Shown here piece after piece: positions 35,648 through 45,151 of a stretch of DNA of 64,000 nucleotides. Position numbers and translations under genes: made by a program. Source of the DNA: Cohnella phaseoli (GTDB taxonomy: Bacteria; Bacillota; Bacilli; Paenibacillales; Paenibacillaceae); the NCBI RefSeq assembly GCF_003386235.1, contig NZ_QRDZ01000002.1, forward strand, positions 62,001 to 126,000, read 5' to 3'. The notes below the pieces were generated by a model. It was not told the DNA's origin and did not search any database. It saw only the letters and a program-made list of their open reading frames with translations. Numbering within the stretch: the first letter of the stretch is position 1; each line of letters begins with the position of its first letter.

Positions 35648-36718
35648 ATGAAACATTGGGCCAGAAGCATCCAAGTCGCGCTCGTATTTATCGGAACCGT
35701 CGTAGGTGCGGGCTTCGCTTCAGGCAGGGAAGTACTGCAATTTTTCACCCGCTTCGGGTATTGGGGACCGTATCTGATCATCGTCTCCACGATGTTTTTC
35801 GTGTGGATTGGCGCCAAGGTGATGCTCCTGTCTGCGAAATTAAACGCCAGATCCTACGAAGACTTGAACAAGCATCTGTTCGGGGACAGCGCTGGGCGCT
35901 GGGTCAGCCATATGATGCTGATCGTGCTGCTTGGAGTCAACGCGGTCATGTTGGCCGGAGCGGGCTCCGTCTTCTCGGAGCATCTCAATCTAAGCTATCA
36001 GACGGGGCTGATCGTGACGATGTTCGCCTGCTTCCTGCTGCTGCGCAAAGGGATGAATGCCATCTTAACGATCAATACGTTCGTCGTTCCCCTCATGATC
36101 GGCTTTTCGGCTTTCCTCGTATTTGAGATGCTGCGCCAGCCGCTGCCGGATCAATGGTTCAGAGCGCCGAACGAGCAATCCGCTTGGGCGGCCTGGCTGT
36201 CCCCGTTTCTGTACGCCGCCTTTAATCTGTCGATGTCGCAGGCCGTTCTCGTTCCGCTCGGATCGACGATCGGCGACATCAAAATTTTACGCAAGGGAGC
36301 ATGGATGGGCGGAATCGGCATCGGCGCGCTGCTGCTCGCCGCTCATTTCGCCTTATCGTCCCGCATGCCGGGCATCGCCGAATTCGATATTCCGATGGGC
36401 GGCCTCGCGATGGAGCTCGGAACATGGCTGCATTGGGTGTATGTTTTCCTGATTTTTATGGAAATCTTCACAACGCTTGTCGCCGATATTTACGGGCTTA
36501 CGCTCCAACTCCACGAACGAACGAAAGCGTCCCCTTGGATGTTGACGGCGATCCTGCTGCTGCTTTGTTTTCTCGCCGGGCAATTCGGCTTCGGCACGCT
36601 GCTCTCGACGCTCTACCCGATGTTCGGTCTGCTCAGCCTGGGCTGGCTGTTCCTGATCGGACGGGACAACGCGCTTCCTGCCCGCCCTTCCCAGCCGCCC
36701 CCTAAGCTCCCAGCGTAA
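35648..36718 (+). CDS. YkvI-family membrane transporter
   Basis: 356 residues with about ten transmembrane helices. The opening VALVFIGTVVGAGFASGREVLQFF is the conserved first helix of YkvI-like proteins, distant members of the LeuT/APC amino-acid transporter superfamily; FNLSMSQAVLVPLGSTIG marks helix 6. Substrate unknown. A GGGGGG stretch precedes the ATG. Its stop overlaps the stop region of the converging yhaN gene by 17 bp. Confidence 0.82.
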   Translation: MKHWARSIQVALVFIGTVVGAGFASGREVLQFFTRFGYWGPYLIIVSTMFFVWIGAKVMLLSAKLNARSYEDLNKHLFGDSAGRWVSHMMLIVLLGVNAVMLAGAGSVFSEHLNLSYQTGLIVTMFACFLLLRKGMNAILTINTFVVPLMIGFSAFLVFEMLRQPLPDQWFRAPNEQSAWAAWLSPFLYAAFNLSMSQAVLVPLGSTIGDIKILRKGAWMGGIGIGALLLAAHFALSSRMPGIAEFDIPMGGLAMELGTWLHWVYVFLIFMEIFTTLVADIYGLTLQLHERTKASPWMLTAILLLLCFLAGQFGFGTLLSTLYPMFGLLSLGWLFLIGRDNALPARPSQPPPKLPA

Positions 36719-39700
36719 TCAGCCGCGCTCCGGCAATGCCGGAGACGATCGTCTGCGCGACATGGCGATGGCAGGTAAAGAGCAGCGCCTGCCTTGTCTC
36801 GCCAAGCTCTTCGAGCACCGGCAGCGTGCGCGCCAGCCTCGTCTCGTCGAAGTGGACGAAGAGGTCGTCCAGCAGCAGCGGCAGCGGATGCTCTGGCGAC
36901 GCCGCGTCGCACAGCGCGAACCTCATCGCCAAGTATAGCTGCTCCTGCGTACCGCGGCTTAAATAAACGCTGTCCAGCAATGAGCGTTCCTTCGTCTCGG
37001 CATACAGCGCCTTCGAATCGCCGGGAGCCACAATCCGGATATAAGCTCCGTCGGTCATCCGCTGAAAATAACGAGAAGCCCGCATCAGCACCTCGGGCTG
37101 CTTCTCCTCTTCGTAGACCGCTTTCGTGCGAACGATCAGCTTGTCTGCGAGCGCCAGAACCGCATATCGCTCGGTGAGCTCTTCGAGCTGGTCGCCCAGC
37201 TCTCTCAGCCGCTGGCTCTTATCCTCCAGCTCGGCGTCCCGTCGAAGCCGCTCAAGCTCCTGCGCCAGCCGGCCGCGCCGGTCCAGCAGTTCCGAACGGC
37301 TTGTCTCGGCCTCGGCAAGCCCGATCTGCCGCTCTTGGACAAGAACGGCGAGAGAAGCTTCATCGCGCTTGCCGAGCAGCTCGTACAGCTCTGCCAGCGC
37401 AGCCTCGTCCCGGCCCGCTTCCAGTCGCAGCTGCATCTCGCGAGCTTCTCTTCGCAGCGCTCGGCAGCGTTCGTCGATACGTATCCGGCCCTCCAACTCG
37501 TTCTCGGAGGCAACGCCGAACTCGCGCAGCAGCGTATGGACTTGTTCCTCGACGCGCTCCTGCTCGGCTTCGGTTTGCCTGACTTTGTCGGCGGCAGCCT
37601 CCATCTGCGCTTCCAGCTGTTGAGCCGCCTCTTGCGCAGCCCTTTCCTCCGCAGCAATGCGATACAGCCATTGCACGGCAAGTTGGCTGTCCGCCGCGCC
37701 AAGCCCGCCCGGAGGAGGCCATTTCTCGGCGAGACTTCGCGCCGAGCGATCGAATTCGCCGATCGTGCGGTCCAACGCATGCACGCGCTCCTCAAGCCGC
37801 TCCCGCTGTCTAAGCGCGGCTTGCCCTCGCTCGGCCGCGGCGAACAGTTCGGGCGCGCCGCCCGGCGTCAAATGAAGCGGCAGCTTGCGCGCGATCAACC
37901 AACGCCGCCAGCGCTCTCCGAGCTCGTCCAGCAGCCGCTGCTGCCGCTCGGCGTCTTCGTCGATGAGTTTCCTCTCCTTGAGCAGCTGTTGCATCCGCCC
38001 CTGCAGCTCCTGTCTTTGCGAGCGAATGCGATCGTTTTGTTCCCAAAGGCCGATCTGCTCGTGAACCGCTTCGCGCAGCTTTATCCAGTAGGCATCCGCT
38101 TCCTGCGCCGTCGGCGCCTCATCGATCCCGAACGACGATTCGGACAAATGTGCCGCAGCGGCTTCGGCCTGAGCATTTCCCAGCAGCTTTCGAAGCTTTT
38201 CATTCATTATGTTTTGGCTTACTCGGTATGCCTCCTCCGACTCCGAGGAAGCTTTCGCATTTTCCCGATAGCGCTGAGCCTCGTTGCCTCGGCGGCTCCA
38301 GACGTATACGGCGAGCGCGGCGGACATGGCAAGCAAGCCCGCGGAGAACAAAACGGCTAACGGGGAGAGCCCTTCCCCTCCGAGCGGCAAGAACGGCCAC
38401 AGGAGCCCTGCGACCGCCATCGCCACAGCAACCCAGACAAGCCATCCGCTAGAGCCTCCGCGTCCTTTGCCCGCACTCGATCGCGACAGGACGACGCTCT
38501 CGGGCAATCTCGGCCTTCCGGCAGCCGCAAGGCGCTCATAGTCTCTGCGAGCGTCCTCCGCCTGATGCCAGATTTGCAGCAGCTCGGACTTCGTTGCGGG
38601 CGCGAATTCGACGGATACCCCGGTTTCCTGCGCCGCGTATTCCTCCGCAGCTTCACCAGCCCCCAGTTCCGTCTCCTCATCCAGCAGCACCTCTCGCTGA
38701 CGATCCAGTCTACGCAGCTCGGCCCGCAGCGTCGTCGCGGCTTTTTCCGCCTCCTCCCACGCTTGCCGCAGCTCGCGCGCCTGCTCGCGATCGGCAGCCA
38801 TTCCGCCGAACTCGGCCAGCTCCTCCTCGCCCCATTGCGGCGATATCAACGCGAGCGATCCGCGAACTGCATCGTTCAGCGCGACCAGCTCAGTCTCGAG
38901 CCCGGTCCGCTCCTCTCGTTTGGCGGCTACGCCTTCGCGAATCGCTTCCAGTCTCGCCAACTCCGGAAAAGCCGCAAGCCGCTCCTCGTCCCAATGCAGA
39001 CGTGCCCGCCGCCATAGCAGCTCTTCAAGCGCATCCCGCTCCGACGCCACTCTAACCGATACGGCGCTCCGCAAGCTTCTCCGCTCGGCCCATTTTCCAG
39101 CGGCGTCTTCGGGCAGCAGCGCCGCGGAAGGATCCGGCAGCGCCGCTCGCAGATCGGCGATTTCCGCGAACAGAGCCCCGCGCTTCAACCACCACTCCCG
39201 CGCATCGAGCGCGCCCTGCAGCTTCGCCGCTTCCATTCGAAGCGCGGGCAGATCTTCGCCCGACTGCGCAAGCCGCTGCTCGAGCCGCGCAAGCTCTTCC
39301 GTCGCTTCCGCGTACTCGCGAATGCCGTCACGACTTCGGCGAATCTCCGCCTCCAGATCCTTAATGGCTGCAAGCAGGCGGTTCATCTCCTGAGTCGACC
39401 CTCTCGGACGATAGAGACGGTCGAGCTCTCCTCCGAGCTTGCGGCGCGCCTCCGTAATCGAGGCGCCTCCCGCTAGACCGGCATGATACAAATAGTTGCC
39501 CAGTTCTTCCCCCTGCAGCGTCCTCAGCTCATGCAGTTCGTTAAGAGACACGGCGAACAGCTGCCGAAACAGCCGTTCCGACAAGCCGCCGAGCAGCAGT
39601 CTCTCCCATTCAGCTTGCGCGACGACCCTTTCCGTGCCGGACTCGTCTCTCAGCCGAATCTCTCCGCTTCGTTCCGCATGACGCTCGATCCGCCACTGAA

Positions 39701-39941
39701 GCCCCCCCTTGTCCTCCAAAACAAGCCGTCCCCCGTGACGCCCGCCGAATGCGGGCTCTCCCCGCTCCACCGGCTCCTTGCGCGTCGGGAATCCGTACAA
39801 CATGCTTCGTAGGAACCTGAGGAGCGTGCTCTTGCCGGCTTCGTTAGGTCCGTACAGTACCGCGATACGTCCCTCTCCGAACGAAAGCTTCAAATTGTTC
39901 AGCGCGCCGTACCCGTCCACTTCGATTTCCCGTATGTACAT
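36702..39941 (-). CDS. yhaN: YhaN-like SMC/Rad50-type ATPase
   Basis: 1079 residues. The N-terminal half of an ABC-type ATPase has Walker A GPNEAGKST (31-39); the long middle is coiled coil (Glu/Arg/Leu-rich) interrupted by two hydrophobic helices at about 500-555, a feature of YhaN; the C-terminal half has the signature region LSRGTQEQLYLAMRFAL and Walker B LLLDDLFVHFD. It partners with the nuclease YhaO, 18 bp upstream, as a Rad50/Mre11-like or SbcCD-like DNA end-processing pair. In B. subtilis yhaO-yhaN-yhaM form an operon; yhaM is not here. It overlaps the convergent YkvI-like gene. Confidence 0.92.
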   Translation of the reverse strand: MYIREIEVDGYGALNNLKLSFGEGRIAVLYGPNEAGKSTLLRFLRSMLYGFPTRKEPVERGEPAFGGRHGGRLVLEDKGGLQWRIERHAERSGEIRLRDESGTERVVAQAEWERLLLGGLSERLFRQLFAVSLNELHELRTLQGEELGNYLYHAGLAGGASITEARRKLGGELDRLYRPRGSTQEMNRLLAAIKDLEAEIRRSRDGIREYAEATEELARLEQRLAQSGEDLPALRMEAAKLQGALDAREWWLKRGALFAEIADLRAALPDPSAALLPEDAAGKWAERRSLRSAVSVRVASERDALEELLWRRARLHWDEERLAAFPELARLEAIREGVAAKREERTGLETELVALNDAVRGSLALISPQWGEEELAEFGGMAADREQARELRQAWEEAEKAATTLRAELRRLDRQREVLLDEETELGAGEAAEEYAAQETGVSVEFAPATKSELLQIWHQAEDARRDYERLAAAGRPRLPESVVLSRSSAGKGRGGSSGWLVWVAVAMAVAGLLWPFLPLGGEGLSPLAVLFSAGLLAMSAALAVYVWSRRGNEAQRYRENAKASSESEEAYRVSQNIMNEKLRKLLGNAQAEAAAAHLSESSFGIDEAPTAQEADAYWIKLREAVHEQIGLWEQNDRIRSQRQELQGRMQQLLKERKLIDEDAERQQRLLDELGERWRRWLIARKLPLHLTPGGAPELFAAAERGQAALRQRERLEERVHALDRTIGEFDRSARSLAEKWPPPGGLGAADSQLAVQWLYRIAAEERAAQEAAQQLEAQMEAAADKVRQTEAEQERVEEQVHTLLREFGVASENELEGRIRIDERCRALRREAREMQLRLEAGRDEAALAELYELLGKRDEASLAVLVQERQIGLAEAETSRSELLDRRGRLAQELERLRRDAELEDKSQRLRELGDQLEELTERYAVLALADKLIVRTKAVYEEEKQPEVLMRASRYFQRMTDGAYIRIVAPGDSKALYAETKERSLLDSVYLSRGTQEQLYLAMRFALCDAASPEHPLPLLLDDLFVHFDETRLARTLPVLEELGETRQALLFTCHRHVAQTIVSGIAGARLITLGA

Positions 39942-39959
39942 TTCCGCACCTCCCCGCCC

Positions 39960-41252
39960 CTAGTGCATGTCTTCGTCGCGCAGCAGCGACGCGCTCAATT
40001 CCATTGCCCGGCGGAGCCATTGCTCTCGTTCTTCGCGCGATCTTCCGTCCAACCATTCCCGCACGCGCGGCAGCTTGCGCAGCGACTCCGTCGCTTCGTC
40101 GAGCAGTTCCTTCGCCTTCTCCGGATCGGATGCGGCCAGCATTCCGCGACGAATCAGCTCGCCCAGAAATCCGTCCTCCTCGGCGACGCTTTCCAGGCGC
40201 AGTTCCCCCGACGTGCGAATATGCAGCGACTCCGGCCAGACCCAATCGTCCGTCTCCTCCGGGGAGGCGAGACATTCCCGCAGCCCCTCCAGCCACTCTT
40301 CCGCCGCTCCGGCCCGCAGCAGCAGCTCATGCATCGCTCCGCGGCCTTCGAGCCGCAGCCGCGCGACGGTCGCTCTCCCCGGCGAAGATCGGCGCGCTTC
40401 TTCCAGTGCGTCCAGCATCGCCTCTTGAAGCTGCTGCTCCCGATTCAGCCCGTCGATCGGAACGACGATCTCCCGCCAGACCACGTCCGCGAGATCGTAA
40501 AAGCGCATGTCCACCGCTCCCGAACCGTTGACGGACACCACATAAGCGCCTTTGTCGCCCGTCTCTCGGACGCTTCTTCCCTGCAAGTTGCCGGGATAGA
40601 CGACATGCGGATACTCCCGCAGCACGCGCCGCTCGTGCACGTGTCCGAGCGCCCAGTAGTCGAAGCCTGAGGAAGCAAGCTCTTCGAGCCGGCAGGGAGA
40701 ATAATTGTCGTAATCGGGATCGCCATCCACGTTAGCGTGCAGAACGGCAATATGAAAAGGCGCCCCCTCCCGTCTCTTGAAGCGAAGCGCCAAATTGTCC
40801 CCTACCGAACGTGTCGGGTACGATATTCCGTAAATATAGGCCGCAGGTTCGCCCCCTCGGGTATGCGCCATGCGGCATTCCACCTCTGAGGAACCGAAGG
40901 CGAACACACCGTCCGGCCAATCCAGCTGCGCCATTCGACCGCTCTCATGGTCGTGGTTGCCATGCACGATATACGTTCGGACGCCTTGCCTCGCCATATC
41001 GCCGAGCGTCCGTTGAAGCCGCAGCTGGGCTCGCAGCGACCGATCCGCCGCATCGAACAGATCGCCCGCGATGACTACGAAATCCGCGCGTTCCCGCAGC
41101 GCCAGCTCTCCAAGCCGACGAAGAGCGGCGAACGTCGATTCGCGCAGCCTCTCTCTCACGACGGGCAGAGCCTTCGACAGCCCCTTAAACGGGCTGTCGA
41201 GATGAAGGTCGGCGGCATGAATGAAAGTAAAGGGCGCTCCCATCCCGCTCAC
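39960..41252 (-). CDS. yhaO: YhaO-like DNA repair exonuclease (metallophosphoesterase)
   Basis: 430 residues with the calcineurin-type motifs: FIHAADLHLDSP (metal Asp/His), VIAGDLFDAAD, VHGNHDHE, and GHVHERRV. It is the Mre11/SbcD-like nuclease partner of YhaN. The GTG start at 41252 overlaps the glycosyltransferase stop as GTGA, typical of translational coupling; an ATG three codons in (41243) is also possible. The C-terminal 130 residues are acidic and helical, likely the YhaN contact. Confidence 0.92.
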   Translation of the reverse strand: MSGMGAPFTFIHAADLHLDSPFKGLSKALPVVRERLRESTFAALRRLGELALRERADFVVIAGDLFDAADRSLRAQLRLQRTLGDMARQGVRTYIVHGNHDHESGRMAQLDWPDGVFAFGSSEVECRMAHTRGGEPAAYIYGISYPTRSVGDNLALRFKRREGAPFHIAVLHANVDGDPDYDNYSPCRLEELASSGFDYWALGHVHERRVLREYPHVVYPGNLQGRSVRETGDKGAYVVSVNGSGAVDMRFYDLADVVWREIVVPIDGLNREQQLQEAMLDALEEARRSSPGRATVARLRLEGRGAMHELLLRAGAAEEWLEGLRECLASPEETDDWVWPESLHIRTSGELRLESVAEEDGFLGELIRRGMLAASDPEKAKELLDEATESLRKLPRVREWLDGRSREEREQWLRRAMELSASLLRDEDMH

Positions 41253-42442
41253 GGCTCCTCGCGGCCGTCTCCGGCGTCCGCTGCGACCGCGGCCTCGCTG
41301 TCCGCATCCGCGCCGTCCGGTCCGAAGGAAGTGTAAATGCGCTTAAGCTCGCTGATGACGCGGTTCAGCGAATAGGCTTCCTTCGCCTTGTTCCAGCCTG
41401 CGCGAGCCATTTCGTAGCGGAAATGCGGATCGACGATCACCGTCTCGAGAGCATTGGCCAGCGCGACCGGGTCCTCGGGCGGGACAAGCAGACCGTTCAT
41501 GCCATCCTCGATCTGCTCCGAGATGCCGCCGACGTTCGTGCCGACAAGCGCCAGCAGGCAGAGCGCCGCTTCGGCGAATACCGAGCCGAACGCCTCCGCG
41601 CGCGAAGGCAGCACGAACACGTCGAAGAACGGCATCAGCTCTTCCGGGTGAAGCATGTAGCCGTAGAAGATCGTATCGTCGTAGATGCCCAGCTTCTGCG
41701 ACAGCTCCTCCAACTCTTCGCGAATCGGGCCGTCTCCGATAATGTGAAGCACGAACCGGGAATTGCGCTTGCGCAGCTCGGCGCAAGCCTTGAGCAGAAC
41801 GTCCAACCCTTTCGCCGGAACGAGCCGGCATACTGTTACGAGCTGCGTAACTTCATTATCGTGAGACACCGGTTTGAATCTTCTCTCGTCATATCCGTTA
41901 GGAATAACAATTGTGTTGTCAGGTTCTTGGAGGTAAGTGCCGATATACTGAGCAAAGGACTTGGAAACCGTGAGCAGGTGGTCGGATTGAAGATCCAATT
42001 CCCCGTATATTGCAGTCAGAAAGCGGTGCTCTGGCCCCCCCTCGGCGATCCGGCCGTTCAGCACAAGCTCGCGCTCGTAGCTGGAGTGGATCGTCGTCAG
42101 CAGCGGCGTATCGGGAAATACCCGTTTCATCGCAAGCGCGGCGATCGGATGATGCGCGTGAATGAGATCGAATTTCTGTCCGGATAGCCGGAGCTTCACC
42201 CACCAGAGGTAGTCCTTGTATGTCTGCATGTACTTATCTATAATTACGTTGCCAGCATAAGGACGCCAATCGAACGTCGCAAACTCGATATCTTCCTGAC
42301 CTTTGTTGCGAATGCGTTTCGGAAGCGAGAACATCTCCATCTTCCAGCCGATTTTGCGAAATCTCTCTCCGATATAGGGAACCATGGACGAGACGCCTCC
42401 CGGCTGCTCCGGGGGGAAAAACAGCGCCTGCAAAATATTCAA
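41249..42442 (-). CDS. glycosyltransferase family 4
   Basis: 397 residues, TTG start with GAGGAGG 8 bases upstream. GT-B fold: N-terminal QALFFPPEQPGGVSSMVPYIGERF acceptor-side motif, IVIPNGYDERRF linker, and the C-terminal donor site HIIGDGPIREELEEL, FVLPSRAEAFGSVFAEAAL (E-x7-E motif) and GGISEQIEDGMNGLLVPP. It transfers a sugar from a nucleotide donor to an unknown lipid or glycan acceptor. It is translationally coupled to yhaO, an odd pairing with no obvious functional link. The last ~20 residues are an Ala/Asp-rich tail. Confidence 0.9.
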   Translation of the reverse strand: MNILQALFFPPEQPGGVSSMVPYIGERFRKIGWKMEMFSLPKRIRNKGQEDIEFATFDWRPYAGNVIIDKYMQTYKDYLWWVKLRLSGQKFDLIHAHHPIAALAMKRVFPDTPLLTTIHSSYERELVLNGRIAEGGPEHRFLTAIYGELDLQSDHLLTVSKSFAQYIGTYLQEPDNTIVIPNGYDERRFKPVSHDNEVTQLVTVCRLVPAKGLDVLLKACAELRKRNSRFVLHIIGDGPIREELEELSQKLGIYDDTIFYGYMLHPEELMPFFDVFVLPSRAEAFGSVFAEAALCLLALVGTNVGGISEQIEDGMNGLLVPPEDPVALANALETVIVDPHFRYEMARAGWNKAKEAYSLNRVISELKRIYTSFGPDGADADSEAAVAADAGDGREEP

Positions 42443-42606
42443 CGGCGTTACCTCCTCATTCCGACGTTCAGGATGCGATACAGGTTGAATCGTAAAGGAA
42501 GGCCCATTGCATTCCGAAATTCATCCTATATCGTCTCTCTCAAAATATGATATATTAGAAACATATGTTCTGCAAGCTTCCCAGACTGCTTTAGAAGGAG
42601 ATCCAC

Positions 42607-43794
42607 ATGTTCCTGATCACGCTGACTCCCGATAATTTGGCCTTGCTATTCTCATCGGCAATGGCCGTCGTCATTGTCTCACTGATGCTGTTCATGTCTT
42701 ACCGACTGTTCGCGAGCAATCGGCGGCAGGCCTACAGGTCGTTGCTGACTTCCCTCGCTTTCATTCTGATCCAACAGCTGCTGCAAATGACCGTCTCGCT
42801 CGGAATGACGCCGTCGTCTCCCCTTCTGATTTTCACTGGGAAGCTGCTGCAGGTTTTTGCGTTTATCGTCATCAATTTCGCCATCTTCGAGCTGTATCAC
42901 CGCAGGCGCCCGAGAACAAAGGTCTGGTTTTACGGACTGCTTGCGACGGGCCTAGTCGTCGCCGCATTAGACATCCTTCCCGAAGCGCTTTCGTCGCATC
43001 AGGAATGGGCTGAAGGCATCCGCTCCACGCCTGCGCTCGACGGCTATTTGCTGCTGCTTGCTCCGCTGTTCGTGCTGATGTTCGCTCCGCATATCGGCCA
43101 GCCCCGCAAGTATATGACCAACCTATGGATCGCCTTCACCATGCAGCTTTCCAGCATTTCGTCCATTTATTGGGCGCCCGAAGCCGCGATTTTCAAAACG
43201 ATCGCGGGCTTGCTGCCGGTGTTCTATTATATTCTGCTCTTCGCCATCATTTTCGAACGGGTCGTGGAAATTTTGCAATCCGTCTACCGCTCTTCCATTA
43301 CGGACGGCTTGACCAACCTGTATAACCGCAGATACTTTATGGGCAGACTCGACCCGATTTTGAAAAGCGGCCGGCCGGTGGGGGCGATTTTCTGCGATAT
43401 CGACAATTTCAAGAAGTTGAACGATACGCAGGGGCATCATAAGGCCGATGGCGTTCTGAAGCAGGTCGCGGCGCTGTTGATGGAGGAAACGGACGGAATC
43501 GGCCTGGCCGGAAGATACGGCGGCGAAGAACTCGTCGCTTTTGTCGTCGGGCCGGTATCCGCCGTGGCGAAAACCGCCGAGAGCATCCGCTCCCGCACCG
43601 AGAAGGAGAGCATCGTCACGATCAGCGTCGGCTTCAGCATGGGTGCGAGCGGCGATACGTCGGAATCTCTCATGAAGCAGGCGGACGAAGCGATGTACCA
43701 CAGCAAGACAAACGGCAAAAACCGGGTTACCGATTTCGCCGCGTTGAAGCGTTCGTCGAGCCCGACGGCCGCTCCGTCGCGTCGCAAAGTCTAA
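42607..43794 (+). CDS. membrane-bound diguanylate cyclase (GGDEF)
   Basis: 395 residues. About seven N-terminal transmembrane helices (to about 220), then a GGDEF domain: SITDGLTNLYNRRYF, FCDIDNFKKLND and the active-site loop RYGGEELV (GGEEL, a functional variant). It makes cyclic di-GMP from two GTP. No inhibitory I-site RxxD is visible just before the active loop (sequence there is GLAGRYGG). AGAAGGAG supports the ATG. The sensor part is of a 7TM-type; the signal is unknown. The C-terminal tail is basic and Ser-rich. Confidence 0.92.
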   Translation: MFLITLTPDNLALLFSSAMAVVIVSLMLFMSYRLFASNRRQAYRSLLTSLAFILIQQLLQMTVSLGMTPSSPLLIFTGKLLQVFAFIVINFAIFELYHRRRPRTKVWFYGLLATGLVVAALDILPEALSSHQEWAEGIRSTPALDGYLLLLAPLFVLMFAPHIGQPRKYMTNLWIAFTMQLSSISSIYWAPEAAIFKTIAGLLPVFYYILLFAIIFERVVEILQSVYRSSITDGLTNLYNRRYFMGRLDPILKSGRPVGAIFCDIDNFKKLNDTQGHHKADGVLKQVAALLMEETDGIGLAGRYGGEELVAFVVGPVSAVAKTAESIRSRTEKESIVTISVGFSMGASGDTSESLMKQADEAMYHSKTNGKNRVTDFAALKRSSSPTAAPSRRKV

Positions 43795-43845
43795 TCTCGG
43801 CCTCAGCGCCGATTATTTATTCCACACGAGGAGTGACAAGCGAGT

Positions 43846-44796
43846 ATGCCTACTTTATTGATGCTTTTCCAGCTTAAACCCGACCAACTGGAGCAAGTCC
43901 GTCGGAGAATTCCGGAGTGGACCATCGTATCCGCACGCGATTCCGAGATTACGGAGGAGCAATACCGCGATGCCGAAATCGTACTGGGCTGGGACTCCGC
44001 GATGACGACCTCTTTCGATTCCGCCGTCAATCTGAAATGGGTGCAGACGACTTCCGCAGGCGTGGATAAGCTGCCTCTGGATCGGCTTCGCGAGAGTGGA
44101 GCGGCGCTGACAAGCGCCAGCGGCATTCATCCGATATCGATGACCGAGACGCTGTTCGCGATGTTGCTGGCCTTCAGCCGCAATCTGCATCACGCGATCC
44201 GCCGACAGAGCGATAGCGAATGGCGCGCATCGGAGCGCTATTCCCAGCTTGCCGGCAAAACGATCGGCATCGTCGGCGTCGGTGCGATCGGAACGGAAAT
44301 GGCCCGCTTGGCGAAGGCGTTCGGCATGACGACGCTCGGCGTGCGCAAGAGCGCCCGCCCTGTCGACGTTGTCGACGAAATGTACGGAATGGATCAACTA
44401 GGCGATGTTCTGTCTCGCAGCGACATGGTCGTCAACGTGCTCCCCTACACCGAAGAGACCCACCACATTTTCAATGCCGAGAAGTTTGCAGCCATGAAGA
44501 CCGACGCTCTCTTCTTCAATTTCGGACGCGGTGCGTCCGTGGATACCGCAGCGCTCGTCGCAGCTTTGGAGCAAGGCGAGATCGGGGGAGCAGGCCTTGA
44601 CGTATTCGAGGAAGAGCCGTTGCCGGCCGACCACCCGCTTTGGCCGATGGACAACGTTATCATTACTCCGCATATCGGAGGTTGGACGGACAACTACAAA
44701 GCGCTCGTGACGGACATTTTCCTCGAAAACCTGGACGCTTATCTATCGACGGGTCAACCAACTCGCAATGTAGTCGACTTAGACCGCAATTACTAA
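43846..44796 (+). CDS. D-2-hydroxyacid dehydrogenase
   Basis: 316 residues. The NAD-binding Rossmann motif is IGIVGVGAIGTEMARLAK (about 140-157); the catalytic Arg is in FNFGRGASVD, Glu in LDVFEEEPLP and His in ITPHIGG, all intact. It oxidises or reduces a 2-hydroxy/2-oxo acid such as glycerate, lactate or a phosphonate analogue; specificity is not readable. Start at 43846 behind GAGGAGTG. It lies 51 bp after the diguanylate cyclase gene and may be cotranscribed with it. Confidence 0.9.
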   Translation: MPTLLMLFQLKPDQLEQVRRRIPEWTIVSARDSEITEEQYRDAEIVLGWDSAMTTSFDSAVNLKWVQTTSAGVDKLPLDRLRESGAALTSASGIHPISMTETLFAMLLAFSRNLHHAIRRQSDSEWRASERYSQLAGKTIGIVGVGAIGTEMARLAKAFGMTTLGVRKSARPVDVVDEMYGMDQLGDVLSRSDMVVNVLPYTEETHHIFNAEKFAAMKTDALFFNFGRGASVDTAALVAALEQGEIGGAGLDVFEEEPLPADHPLWPMDNVIITPHIGGWTDNYKALVTDIFLENLDAYLSTGQPTRNVVDLDRNY

Positions 44797-44970
44797 AGCA
44801 GCTTTCGCCGAACGTCCGGCTCCGCATTTGCCCAAAATCGTTCTTTCCGGGTAAATGTCCAATCCGCGCTCTTCCTTCTTCATAATATAGGTGTAGGCCG
44901 AGGAAAGGGTCAACGCACGAGATACACCCGCTTCGGCTCCCCTAAACAACTTCATGAAGGAGGAGTTTGC

Positions 44971-45063
44971 ATGTCTGGTGTAGTCGGCGGATACTATGCA
45001 TCGGCAGCCTTCGTGCTGGTCTTGTTTATTCTGCTGGTCATTATTTTGCGCGCCGGTTACTGA
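44971..45063 (+). CDS. YjcZ-family sporulation microprotein, 30 residues
   Basis: MSGVVGGYYASAAFVLVLFI then LLVIILRAGY: a Gly/Tyr-rich head followed by one transmembrane helix, the pattern of YjcZ-family proteins of Bacillales, which are made in sporulating mother cells. AAGGAGGAG sits 6 bases upstream, and a strong terminator follows 30 bp later, so it is a real single-gene unit. CATAATATA at 44881-44889 resembles the sigma-E/K -10 (CATAnnnTA); no clear -35 is seen. Confidence 0.85.
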   Translation: MSGVVGGYYASAAFVLVLFILLVIILRAGY

Positions 45064-45094
45064 GTCGGCCGGAAGCAGCATCGATCCTAATGAT

Positions 45095-45140
45095 AAAAGC
45101 GCATGTACCTCCTTCCTCGGGGTACATGCGCTCTTTTATT
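45095..45140. terminator. terminator after YjcZ gene
   Basis: AGCGCATGTACC (45098-45109) pairs perfectly with 45121-45132, followed by CTTTTATT and preceded by AAAA, so it can serve the minus-strand HAD gene as well. Confidence 0.85.
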
Positions 45141-45151
45141 GTCGCCTAACA

